Below, piece by piece: positions 35,490 to 46,488 of a stretch of DNA of 64,000 nucleotides (the stretch's first letter is position 1; every line of letters starts with the position of its first letter). A program made the translations under genes and the position numbers. The stretch covers positions 33,800,777 through 33,864,776 of the forward strand of contig NC_135781.1 in NCBI RefSeq assembly GCF_028453695.1, read 5' to 3'. Source of the stretch: Augochlora pura. Its lineage: Eukaryota; Arthropoda; Insecta; Hymenoptera; Halictidae. The notes beneath the pieces were generated by a model. That model saw nothing but the letters and a program-made list of their open reading frames with translations. It made no database searches and had not been told where the DNA came from.

Positions 35490-35559
35490 CAAACAGTCTA
35501 TACTAATAATACATAACATTTCTACGAATCCTCCGCGTTGCAAAAAACTGGAAATCGAC

Positions 35560-35582
35560 GACATAACCTGACATAACCTAGC
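35560..35582 (+). repeat. dispersed ACATAACCTGACATAACC motif
   Basis: Matches the copies at 7742 and 23639 over about 22 bp. Confidence 0.65.
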
Positions 35583-35784
35583 AATAGAATAAAATGGAAA
35601 TCGACAATGCAGTATATAACGGTAGAAGAAATTAAATTGTGTTCTCCTTCGGTGAAAAATCTGAGAACTAAGACGGATTGATGCAGGACCACTAGCAGGG
35701 ATAATTCCTCGCTCGGATGACTAACGAGTGGCGAAGGTAACAAAGTGAACGAATTAGCGGGGATCCCGGTAACCGTTAATGAAG

Positions 35785-35792
35785 TGACGTCA
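35785..35792. promoter_or_regulatory. perfect CRE palindrome TGACGTCA
   Basis: Exact octamer, at the edge of the GC-rich island that begins about 35690. Confidence 0.35.
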
Positions 35793-37685
35793 CGGCCGTT
35801 GAATTAATAAGACCGCGTGGGCGAGCGCGTCCCGCTAATAAAGCGCGCGCTCTTATCCGAGGCTCATCCTTCAGGTCCTGTTCGCGTAAGCGGAGCACCT
35901 AGATCCTCGCTCCTCCGCCTCCCCGTGGCCTGGAGCCGGCTCGGGCTTGTCCTCTCTTCTTGCCATTCTGTTCTATGCTCCAGAACCTCGGCCCTAATTT
36001 ACATATCTTTGTATCAATGCTGCGCTGCTGGCCGGGCTCGCGATCGCATACTTTTAGCAGCGGTTCACATTTCAGAACGGAGAATGGCCCGCGCGGACGA
36101 CGGAGTTCAACCTATCGGATAACTTAATTAATTAACGCCGGAACTATAGGAGATGCGAACACGATCTTTGTATCATTCTTTACTTTATGATTGTTTAAAC
36201 GACGACGATGCTTTTTAGAAAATTTTTGCAAAAATCGAGTCTGTGTTCATGTTAAAATTCGATTCGATTGCAGTGCATATTGCAAAAGATTCTGCGCTTT
36301 AATGTGCATCGTTTTAAATATTTTAAATGTTGTGGTATAAAATTGTTGTTAAAGATAGACTTCCAAGATCGTGTACATAATTTATACATAATAATCGTGT
36401 ATGGTTTATACATTATTTTAAGAATATTAAAGAAATATGTTCAAACTGATTCACTACTGTTTATAGAATAAACATCCTGTAAATCGATTCACTAGTGTTC
36501 ACAATGTAATCGGTTTCGAGGATAGTTCCTCCTAGCCAGAATTACGCGACGTCAACTAGTCATTCGAAAAACCCTGCTACGCTCGATCATCGTTCTATCG
36601 ATTCGATCAGAATTTCCCTTTCGGCGCCATCATCGTTACTTTGAAACGATTACAGGTTTCCGACTAATCCGTTTAATCCGCGAAATTCGCCGTTATTTGC
36701 TCTCGGATACGTCACCGTTGCCACGCTGACGTAGGGCGGCCGTTGAACGACGCGTTCAACCGCTCTTAATCGGGGTTTACCGTGCGCGATAAAAAAAAAA
36801 AGACCCCTCCCCGCATCGGTTATCTTCCACCTGTTCCACCTAAATGGCGGCATTCATTAATTCCACGCGCCATAGAGAAACCAGTTTAAATTTCTATCAA
36901 CGGCACAAAGAGTTCTTCTCCACCCTTCGTATTTCGCGGACTTTATCTCGCCGGGAGGTTATTAAATTGCGGGGCCTTGCTCCGATGCATACCTGTGTTA
37001 CAGAATTTTTTCTGCGCGCCTGTTCGGCGAGGCGCGTGTAGGTGTTTAGAACAACCGGGCGAACAAAAGCCACGGGGTAACGTCGCGAGCATCGTATAAT
37101 TTCGTATCCGCCTGGCTCGGGCGATATCTGTTTACTCGCGCGCCAGCGTGTTACAGATTATCGATTTATTGTTAATGTTTTTCCGTTTTTAAAGCCATGC
37201 TAATTCGGAAGATGAACATCGAATAGGTTATGTCAGGTTAGAGATTTAAAAAGCTTGGAGAAAGTGGAGGGGGTTTTACCTTTTTTGAAAAATTGTTACA
37301 AGGTTTTTAAAGAGTCACGAGGCACAATTTTATATAAAAAATAGAAAATCGATTAATATTAATATAGAAATACTGTAGGTCGGAAGAAATATGGCTTCCA
37401 GTGCAAAGGGTTTACTCTTCATCCTTTGGTTTTATTTCTATATTGTATTTTATTTTATATTCCATTTTATATTCTATATAATATTCTATTTTATATTCCA
37501 CTAAAATTTATATTCGCATTAATTTTAATTTTCAAATATCGACACCAATTATAATCAATTCCAAGTCAATAAATTCCTGTTCAAGAAAGGAAAATATTCT
37601 TTGCACACTAACATTAATTTCAATTCCCATATATGGACTATAGATTGCATTGGTAGACGAATCGAGAGATGTAAAAAGCACTCAC

Positions 37686-37827
37686 CAAAATCTCCGTAAA
37701 ACTCTGTGTTTGCCGAAAGATTCCCAGTAATTGGAGCGTTCGCACTTACGTCGTTGTAGCTCGATTCATGGAAAGTTTCGATCAAACTTTTACCACGAAT
37801 TTCTGATCCAGATTCGGCGGGGACCAT
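37686..37827 (-). CDS. candidate 5' coding exon, product unknown
   Basis: A true ATG on the minus strand at 37827 has a good context (G at -3, G at +4) and an in-frame TGA 21 bases upstream. It opens a 47-codon frame starting MVPAESGSEIRGKSLIETFH and containing APITGNLSANTEFYGDF. The frame runs into a strong 5' splice site TTTTG|GTGAGTGC after 37686. A second donor, GAC|GTAAGTGC, lies inside it near 37745. Composition is protein-like and there is one N-glycosylation sequon (NLS). No signal peptide or known motif is visible. The next exon would lie at lower coordinates and was not found, so this is a candidate only. Confidence 0.35.
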
Positions 37828-40172
37828 AGCCGCGCGGCGATGATGTCATCAAGGACTTTCCCTTCCGTAAGCTTTTGAATGCAGCCGGTGTTCACGGTGC
37901 TCCGAAACGGATTTCTAACGTGAAGACAGTTCAAAAAGAGAATTGTACGTTATGTGCCGGAGAATATATTAGAAACGTCAATCAAATATTGTTCTTTTAT
38001 ATACAGTTTTTTAATTTTTGATAAATGTTTTGGTAAGTCATAAATTAATTTTTAAAATAATAAAATATAATATGGATTGCAATGCCTTGTAATTCTTGAC
38101 AGATTGTCTAATAAATAGGAAATTAATTTTTAAAATAATTAATAGAATGTAAGGTGAGTACTTCTTTTATCATTGGGTTATATTTCTTTGGAAAAATTCT
38201 TCGCGCATTGTCTAACAAATCGCGAAGGAATTTTTAAACATCTCTCGCGCTCCACTTTCCTAAAAGAGCCGAACTTTCCATTGGGCACCGAAAAGTGTCC
38301 GAGAAGTGGCACGGTATTGGCAAACTTTCGAACCCTAATCGAATTCCATACTAATGCGTTTAATAAATTCCCATCCCTACGCCTACACCGATTGCCGATG
38401 GTAACTATCAATTCGACCGTTGTCATAAAAAGACCGCTATCGTTGGTAGCCTCGGTGGTCTTTTCAAGTATATCCAGAGGAGCTCCGTTCCCAGTGTGGC
38501 TCCGATTACATCGGATGCCATCGGTATCCGTCGTTTCAACGTTCTCTCTCTCCCCCCCTCGATGCCTAATGGTCGGTATTAATCGGGCCCCGTCGCAATT
38601 ATCAACATCACCAGTCAAAACTTGACCGAGACACCGATTACGTGGCCGAATTAGGTCGCCAAGTGGATGCAATTAATAACGAGACGACACGTCCATTAGC
38701 CGCGCGCGCGCGCGCTCGCGCGGACCGCCACGAGTTATGTGCCCCCGGACCTTCTTCGGGCCCGGTGCCTTTCCAGCAGCATCGATCTTCAAAACCGTTC
38801 GCATCCCGATAATAGATTGTCCGCGAATATTAATTCAACCTGACGACCACGGTTACCCGGTGAGAAATGAACGCGCGGCTCCGGACCGCGCTCGAATTGA
38901 TAGGTTCGCTCTCTTTTATTTTTCCGCCATCTTGTTTGTTCGATATCTGCTTGTTAGCTGAACGGAGCTTCGGATGCGACCTCCTACATTGTTCGCTCGC
39001 CCGAGATAAACAATTCTATACCTAAAAAACACCTGAATATCGTTGAAGAGTAATTTGGTCCAAACAATTTTAATTTGATTTGGAAAATGGCGGTGATTTT
39101 GAGATTAAATTGACAAGTGATATAAGTTTGGTAAATTAAAATTTAAAAGTTAATTCATTTGGTTAAATTGTGTGAATTATGTATTGTGTTGAAATATAAT
39201 TTAATTAATTATGGGGTTAATATTGTATTAACTTTAATTAATATTGTATTGTATATTTTGTTCTTAGTGTATTGTACATACACGCTTTCACTTGAATCGT
39301 TTACTTTAACAATTAATAAAACAATCGAGTAAAGCACGAAACATTCGCGAAAGCCACTACAGTGGCGCGTCGTGGCTAAGAGGTTAAGGTTGAAAGTTAA
39401 GAAGACTATCTTCTTCCGGGAAATTCGTCGTCCGACCGGAAGTAGGTGAGAAAAATAGAGCTATTGATAATAATTGGTCAGGAAATGTGCTTTGACTCGG
39501 TGTGATGCAACTTCCTTGTACACATAAAAATTCGACAAACAAATGTACACCATCGATCGAAAAAAACACGCCGGAGTTGCATCAAATCGATTCTCGTTTT
39601 CCGGCGAACGGTTTTTAAGACCGGCCGCGATAAAGATAACGTTAACCGTATAAACATTTCCACAGGAAGCGGTTCGCATGGTGCAAGGTTAAGGTCACGG
39701 GGCGATACCGTCTCGCCGCAACAAGCGTCGTGCTGCGCGCGGACGAGTCACCGATAAAAATAGATGAAAATTAACGACAATCGTTCCGAAATATATGTAT
39801 ATAGGCGGCGCGATCGCGTAGAGACCGGGAACGCGCGCGGCTCGTATCAACGGCCACACGCCGCGCGCGCGCTGAATGAAACGACCTTTGCGTCATCGTC
39901 GATCCGGGACGACGTCACGGTGACGTCGCGACGACGACGTTGCAAGACCGTGTCTAAATATTTGTCCGCGGCTGAACACACGACATTCCGAGAAGCGATT
40001 CCCGGGGACGCGCGAAACCGAACGCGAACCGGCATTTATATCGAAAGAACGCCGACCGGAAATCACACGTGGCGCGGGCTTTTTCTTATTTCGTCCGGGA
40101 TCGACTTCCGCGTTTTTTCGGACCAGCCTGTTTCCGCGGCTATGAATAGACTGGGAAAACCATTGGGTTGTC
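37828..40172. other. non-coding stretch
   Basis: 38178-38672 is open over about 495 bp on both strands with no recognisable motif. A CG run lies at 38702-38716. AT-rich DNA follows to 39330, then a CpG-rich island at 39660-40140 with a CRE-half-site palindrome. Confidence 0.5.
39910..39928. promoter_or_regulatory. 19-bp perfect palindrome of two CRE-like half-sites
   Basis: CGACGTCACGGTGACGTCG is a perfect inverted repeat around one base. Each arm contains ACGTCAC/GTGACGT, the core of the CREB/ATF site. Biological use is inference. Confidence 0.4.
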
Positions 40173-40364
40173 TAGTATGAAATGGAGCAAAGTTCGTGCT
40201 ATCTATTCGATCCAGGCTTCTACGTCAAAGGAATAAATGAGCAACCTCTGAAATGGCAAAAGTGTATCGATAATACGGGTCCGTGCTTTGATTAAAAGTA
40301 ACAAATTTTCATTGGAAAAATATCGAATTCGATTACGTGCCTCTTTTTGCTCCATTTCATACTA
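40173..40364 (+). mobile_element. internally deleted mariner element (192 bp)
   Basis: The termini are a perfect 19-bp inverted repeat, TAGTATGAAATGGAGCAAA at 40173-40191 and its complement at 40346-40364. The outermost TA on each side would be the TA target duplication used by Tc1/mariner elements. Between them is the 3' end of a mariner transposase gene with its stop and a short 3' region. Nearly all of the coding region is missing, so this is a deletion derivative that kept both ends. It lies in a CpG-rich island. Confidence 0.75.
40191..40295 (+). pseudogene. mariner transposase, C-terminal fragment
   Basis: The frame reads LFDPGFYVKGINEQPLKWQK, then CIDNTGPCFD and TAA. Mariner transposases characteristically end with a FY-x-KGI...L-x-RWQKCID-N-G-x-YF segment, so this is recognised from family knowledge. 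Only the last 35 or so residues remain. The DDD catalytic domain and the DNA-binding domain are absent, so it cannot be active. The arginine usually present before WQKC is lysine here and the usual YF is CF, consistent with decay. Confidence 0.75.
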
Positions 40365-40704
40365 ACATTCCGGTAAAGCGCGCGCCCAACCGAAAATCCG
40401 CGACGACCAACGCGGTCGGTTTCAGCGCGGGAAAATCTGCTCCCGTCGACGATTAATCGCGCAATTCACGCGCCTCCGTTACAATCAGCCTGCCATTGTG
40501 CTCGCGTAGCGAGAGAGAATTGAACGGCGGACCACCGGCCGCAATTTACGGAACACGACATCGCTTCGCGAAGGAACGAAAGTGCTAAATAACCGCCTCT
40601 TCCATAATTTAGGGAATAATATCTTCGTATAATTCTTCAAACGACAATTTTATTGTCACAGTGATACACCCCGGTGCCGGCCTCGCGAGCCCAAAGTCAA
40701 CCGA

Positions 40705-40728
40705 GGGAGGGAGGGAGGGGGGAGGGGG
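40705..40728 (+). repeat. G-quadruplex motif
   Basis: Five G runs (40705-40707, 40709-40711, 40713-40715, 40717-40722, 40724-40728) separated by single A bases, an unusually compact quadruplex pattern. Confidence 0.8.
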
Positions 40729-40906
40729 ACCGCGGCCGCTGCGAGCAATATGAATGCAGATTCCGGGCCGTAGACAGTCGTAAGTTTCGTATTCAAATTC
40801 GCAAGGTTTGGCCCCGCGTCAACCTGTCCGCCGCGTGAATTATAGTTGTGACACGAGCACGCGGACGGGTCCAGGTAGATTAAAACAACCGGATGAGATC
40901 ACAGCG

Positions 40907-40922
40907 CCCCCCCCCCCCCCCC
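40907..40922. repeat. C16 homopolymer
   Basis: Sixteen consecutive C, about 180 bp after the quadruplex motif of the opposite strand composition. Confidence 0.85.
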
Positions 40923-41104
40923 AGTTTCCCTCGCCGCTACAGATCGAATAATTATTTCCCCCTTTTTCGGCCGATGAATTATTCCGGGTCAACCGAAATT
41001 TGTCTGCCCGGTTGTCCGGGGTGGTTTTCAACGAAACAACCGTGAAACAGGAAACTCGGGATCGCGATGGTTCGCGGCCGGGTGCGATGACGGCGTTATC
41101 GAAA

Positions 41105-42720
41105 CCGGAGACGCGAAATTATAAAATTCTATTATCGAAAGGTACATTCCTCCGCGATAATAGCGCTTCTTTATTCGGTCGAGAGATAAGACTAACGAAT
41201 ACTATTTTATTCCACACTATCGAATAAATATGTAATTGATTAAAAGCTCCTCTGGACAACATTTTATCGGGATAAGATTTATAAATAAAAATTCATTCGA
41301 TCGAGGTTCCATTCGAATAAAAATTTATTCGAATTTAATCGTACAGAAAGTAGAGTTTAAAATGCTTCTTATCATAGTTGATACATTTACAGCCGAAATA
41401 ATAAATTGAACCTTTTTGCAGATATGTTAAGTAAAAAAGATATTATCGCTTCTCATATTAATAAGATAGTTTTATCTGAAAAATAAACACCTGAAGTCCG
41501 AGAAATTTGAAAGACACAAGACGTAAAGTATACGCGAACGGAAATTACAAAAATTCTGTTATCGGAACTCGCATTTTTCCGCGATAATGATTCTGTACAT
41601 AAGGGTTACTATCGCTCCTGCAATTAATTTGATGATTCCGTAGAAAAATCATGTGCGCGCCGTTTGAGTGAAAGCTTGTCGGAATCGTAAAACTCTACTA
41701 TCGAAAGTCGACCTTTTTTGCCAGATAATGTTATTTCACAAAGTTGTTGAAGTAAAGTTGTTTCGCTTGTTTACATAGATCGCGCAATTCTATCTAGACC
41801 GGACGCGTTCGAGTAATTGTAAAACTTTTATGGCTTATCGACTAGACGTATTGGTCCGTTGTTACATAATAATAAAACTCCACTATCGAAAGTCGACCTT
41901 TTTTTGCGAGATACAGTTGTTGAATGGGGAAGTTATCGTTGCTCTTTATTCTTGTTTGCTTACGGAACTTATCTATCAGAAACTTGTACGAGTCGAGCAG
42001 CATAGACGTGTCTGATATTACAAAATTATAAAATTGTGCTATCCAAAGTCCGCCGAGTTTGAAATAATGTTGCTTCACGTAAAGCTATTGTCGCTTCTCT
42101 TTATTCCACGACTTTTATCTAGGAGAAAAATGCGCTCAAGATTGGTAGCGTGGGATCTATAGAATCTGGTGTCACGTGATTATAAAAATTTAGAGACAAT
42201 ATTTAATTGAATCCTATTATCGAAAGTTGCGTTCCTTCGAGATGATTGGAACAACGTTATCGCTGAATAATGCGTCGGAATTCGAAATCTTGATAGCCCG
42301 TGATCGATGCAAACGCGTGATGCTGCATAAATGTGAAATACTATTACGCAAAACATTTCTTCGAAATAATGTTGTCTAGAGTGTGTAAATAATAGTAAAA
42401 TAAAGGTATTTCAGTCTACGAATTTCTCTAACATTTACAGAAAAATTCGAGTCATTGCTTGCCAGTGACCTAATTTATGCAATCATTTTCCATAAAAACA
42501 TCTTAATGGTTCTAATAATTTTTAAACAAGGGAGCAATCGTCTGACCTTGGTAAATTTAGTATTAAAAATATTATACCCGTTAAAAACCATCGACTCTCT
42601 TTTGAACCTCATTTCGAGTATGTACAGCAACATTCATTCGATATGTATTAGCGACAACAAAATTACAATCCTCCATTATCCAAAGAGCATTCCTCGATAG
42701 ATAAGGCTGTTCGGCGCGGC
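41105..42720 (+). repeat. decayed tandem array, about 150-bp units with stem-loop core
   Basis: A core such as AAAATTCTATTATCGAAAG, followed some 20 bases later by CGATAATG and CGCTTCTCTTTATTC, recurs near 41133, 41561, 41699, 41884, 42041, 42218, 42342 and 42675, with weaker traces near 41262 and 41411. Spacing varies between about 125 and 185 bp. In the best copies ATTATCG and CGATAAT form a 7-bp stem round a 16-17 nt loop. The copies have diverged strongly, and no open frame is maintained across units. Confidence 0.65.
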
Positions 42721-44979
42721 ATTTTCTTCAGCTCGTCTATCGCGGATTCGACGAGCATTGTGCGCCGAAGTAGGCGATACGGCCGCGTTCCGGTAAAATT
42801 CACACACCGTTGACGAAACGTGAAATCAATAAACCGTGGCCGCACAAGGAGCATTATTTTCACCCGGCCGGATTTCACGGCGATAAGATAGCCGCGCGGA
42901 AGGAAAGTATTGTTGTCCGGTGGCGGACACGGTCGAACGGTCCCGTACGCGGCGACTATTCGATCAAATGTTGTTAATGGGCCGCGATTCGATGCGCCCT
43001 GTGGTCGCTTCGTGAAACCGACCACGCGAATGCATCTCGTCGCGAGTGCCGTTCGTAAAACGTACGCTTAAACACAGCGTTTACGAGTCTAATAATGCAT
43101 CGAGCGGAGGAGGAGGTGTTCGCGCCGCGAGACGAATTAATTCCAGTCGCGGCGATAACGCCAGACTGGCCGGGGGGACGCGCGCACCGCTTCGGTGTCT
43201 CTCGACTGCACGCGCCAGACTGCAATCCTTCACGATCTTTTGCCATTGATCGAACCTTCCGCAGGATAGTCCTTCTGGTCAATGAATCGTCCGTTGCGAT
43301 GCTCCTTCTATTATATTGCTTCGTAATCTGACGTTTACCGTCTAGGAAACCGACGCTCGAAACCGCTCGCTTTATTCCAAGCAAATTCCAACACAGTTGC
43401 TCGACGAAACTTTAATTTTTATAACGTTTCAAATTGAATATTTTTTTATCGATTACTTATATCGATCATTGGTAGATCTAGTAAATGTTAATATTACTAA
43501 TATATTTTAAAATTAAATCAAATGTAATTCTTTTGATATCAAAATATAAAGACGAAGATGAATAAAAACAATACAGGAAAAAAAATTGTCTTATCATATT
43601 AGGAAAATTATTAAATACGAATAAGTGCTAATCGACGCAGCATGAAAAGAGCGATAGTGCAAGGGGTTAAATACATAGTATTTACATGCATACAAATTTT
43701 CACGTGGCAGAGATAAAGCAGACATAAAGTTGCAGTTATTTCATTCGACCTTTGCTCTTGGTTACGATCTTGCATTGTTACGCGAATCACGTGCGAATTC
43801 TTTCGTAGAAATTAACAGTTCAATAGCCAGGATATCGTAGGTAAAGAACATTATTTGAAAACTTCCTTATGCAATTTAACACGTTAGTCGCCTCGTCACC
43901 TATATTTGCGTGACACTCATTTCTGACGAATTTTGAAAATTTATTTTTATTGCAATATATTCGAGCAAAATGAATTCGACTATGATTTTTCGACTATGAT
44001 ATACTCTGCTTAAGATCTTGGTTAAATTTAATCATTTCAGTGCCACGAAATGTACGGCATCCGTATAAATTCTAATAAAATAATTAAGAAGATATTAAGA
44101 TAAGTAAACGAAGATATTGAGAATACGATGAATTTCCTGGCGGTCGCCATTATTTGAAACAAAACTGAAAGCATGTAGGGAAAGGGATAGCCGAACTATC
44201 GGTCGAAGAATTTTCGGTGCACGATGCGAGTCGCGTTCCGGGCACACTCGCCAGAGGCGTAATACCCGGCGGAGGCGTGTAAGCACGTTTCTTTCGGCCC
44301 GCAAATTTTCGTGGGACCCCGTCAGGAGGAATCGACGTATCCGCAAATACATTCCGATAATTGTGAAATAATGAATTTATAATATCCGCAAATGATACAT
44401 GATGGCCGCGGCCCTGCAAATTATACGGCACCAGGCGAAACAATTTCTGTCTCTCCGTTTCCCTCGCGCGGATACGTTATACGGCAGCATCGCCGCATCG
44501 CCGCATCGCCGCCGTCGTGGACCCCGTTTTTGCGCTAATCGTCGAAATTATCTGCGTGAGAAAATCGCGAAAAACGCGATATTTGCCCTTCTTTCGTCGT
44601 CCCGTCGCTTCTTTCACCTTTTTCTGCCGCCGCGTTTTGCGCTTTTTATACTTTCGTTATATACGTGTCCCGAACGATCGCCGTGCGAACGCATACAAGC
44701 GCGTAATGATACGTCATTTCGCGGGGATTTCTGGTCCGTCTTGTTACTCATCGCTTATTGGTGCAAATATCGCGAACACACCGGATACAAAAGAGAGACC
44801 GGTAATGGCTTCGCCCAGGAATGTTGATGATACCACGTGTAATGGAGTTTGTTGCGCGACGCCCCGGCTACGTAGTCTCTCTTTTTCGTTATCGGCCGTC
44901 CTTTTTTTTTTTCTTCGACGCGGAACGAAACGGAAGCGAGACGAAAGGAACCGTTCCTTTCCACCTGATGCGCGCGAAT
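42721..44979. other. non-coding stretch
   Basis: A GC-rich island lies at 42700-43390, AT-rich DNA at 43400-44130 and another island at 44200-44980 with a (GCATCGCC)3 repeat at 44487-44511. A family B right end is at 43650-43670 (GCGATAGTGCAAGGGGTTAA). A TTAACACGTTAGTCGCC sequence near 43879 may be another TTAA family. No gene supported. Confidence 0.5.
43650..43670 (-). mobile_element. TTAA-type element family B, right end
   Basis: AGCGATAGTGCAAGGGGTTA with TTAA at 43667-43670. Its left partner was not found. Confidence 0.45.
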
Positions 44980-45226
44980 TTAACCCTTTGCGGTTCTATC
45001 GAGTTTACGCAGAGGCGTCATACTAATCGAAATTCATTTTCACTGAGAGAACAGTTATATTTTAATTTCAATTTCATATAAATAAAGGAAAAGGTAAATC
45101 GAATTGAACTAGTTTGAAAAATTAATGATATTAATTAGTTAATGATACAAGCATAAAACAAATAAAAATAAATAAATAAATAGCTTTGGTAGCTGAGAGG
45201 AGACGCAAGACCGCAAAGGGGATTTA
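44980..45226. mobile_element. TTAA-bounded element, diverged
   Basis: The left end TTAACCCTTTGCGGTTCTAT pairs with GACCGCAAAGGGGATTTAA at about 45208-45226, giving inverted CCCTTTGCGGT ends. Its right part is duplicated in tandem immediately downstream. Confidence 0.5.
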
Positions 45227-45333
45227 AAAAATTAATGATATTAATTAGTAAATGATACGAGCATAAAACAAATAAATATAAATAAATAAATAGCTTTGGT
45301 AGCTGAGAGGAGACGCAAGACCGCGAAGGGGAT
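45117..45333 (+). repeat. recent tandem duplication, 110-bp unit
   Basis: Two units (45117-45226 and 45227-45333) differ at about four of 107 positions. Each ends GCTTTGGTAGCTGAGAGGAG then ACGCAAGACCGC-AAGGGGAT. The low divergence marks this as the youngest repeat event in the window. Confidence 0.85.
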
Positions 45334-45649
45334 ATCACCCCTACGAAAAAATTACAACAAGTTCACCGTTCGCGTTCTCCTATCGAAATGATGTTATTAT
45401 ATCAACAATACTGAGTCATTGTTACCGATAACAGCGAACAGCGGCCCGCGGATCGGAATGTAGGAAACGCTCGAAACGGATGGAAGTCGGTGAGTCACGG
45501 AGAGATTGTTATCGTCTCGAATCGTTACGATTCCCAACCGTAATTCCAACCTAATCGTTCGGTACACCAACTGATTCACACACCGGAGACGATCAACTGG
45601 AACCCCGGCTACGATTCGACTTGATTTCGTTCAACAACGGATACCCTGT

Positions 45650-45657
45650 TGACGTCA
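45650..45657. promoter_or_regulatory. perfect CRE palindrome TGACGTCA
   Basis: Exact octamer, 840 bp from another exact copy at 46489. Confidence 0.3.
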
Positions 45658-45846
45658 TTGCTTTAATTCGGAGAGATGATAATCTCGTTACGTAATTAAG
45701 ATCCGATCGAAGGTTTTCCCCGGGATTCACTCGTTCCTCAACGTTCAGGCGAATCGTTTTTCTCTCGATCATATGTTAGATTGCGATGCTTTAACTATTG
45801 GATCCGTGACCGGAGGGTAAAACGCGTCTTCGCGATATCTCAGTGG

Positions 45847-46018
45847 CTAACCCTTTGCACCCGGAGCCATTTTAACTGTAAATCTGAAATAATTTTTCTG
45901 GTTCGTGGTATTTCCATTTTATTTAAATCTAAACCTTATTGTTACAAAAATTATTTTGCAATGTGATAGAATAATTTTAGTGGCGCTTGAGAGTCACCAC
46001 TCGAGTGCAAAGGGTTAA
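45847..46018. mobile_element. TTAA-type element family A, complete (172 bp)
   Basis: The left end is CTAACCCTTTGCACCCGGAG then CCATTTTAACTGTAAAT. The right end is CACTCGAGTGCAAAGGGTTA, with TTAA at 46015-46018. The left TTAA has decayed to CTAA. No open frame. Confidence 0.65.
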
Positions 46019-46109
46019 TAGTGTAACAAGCAGTTGTAGTAAAAATTATTTTGAAACGTGATGATTTTCAGCGGTGCCTTAGAGTCGCCACTCGACAGCA
46101 AAGGGTTAA
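46019..46109. mobile_element. duplicated right half of TTAA-type element
   Basis: A second, diverged copy of the right half follows directly (AAAAATTATTTTGAAACGTG, then CGCCACTCGACAGCAAAGGG and TTAA at 46106-46109). Confidence 0.6.
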
Positions 46110-46488
46110 TACTTTGCTGACCGGTGGCGAGTTAACTCGCCTTCTATTATTAGATATATTTAGTTTTTAAGCAAGTGTATAAGCAAATGAAGAGCGAATT
46201 GGAGCAATGAAAATTATAAGAGAATTGGAAATTAGGTTTTCGTATGACAAACGTTGCAAAAGGTTTCAAATTTTGCAATTTTCGTTGGCACATCGGTGCC
46301 GGCGAACTTTCTAATGATTCGCGTCGTGACACTCGCGATAGGTGGTAGCGCGGAGACACCAACGCTGCGCGCGGCAGCGTTTATAGTGCACCTCTTCCCA
46401 CTGGCTTGAACTTCGGTAACTCGCCTCCCCTTCGTCCCATAGTGATACACGTCTATCTTTAAACAATGAAACGCGGCAGAACTGGCAG

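Larger units (their letters stand above)
34926..37685. other. non-coding stretch
   Basis: Includes the AT minisatellite at 35372-35489, a motif copy at 35560-35582, a CRE at 35785-35792, a GC-rich island at 35690-36110 and a weak TTAA-family right end at 37380-37412. No gene supported. Confidence 0.55.

Noticed and set aside
38300..38350. TTTCGAACCCTAA as a tRNA T-arm
   Set aside because: No acceptor stem, anticodon arm or D-arm could be built around it. No tRNA was found elsewhere.
41105..42720. CRISPR-like array
   Set aside because: Units are long, diverged and unevenly spaced, with no identical short repeats and unique spacers, and the genome is eukaryotic.
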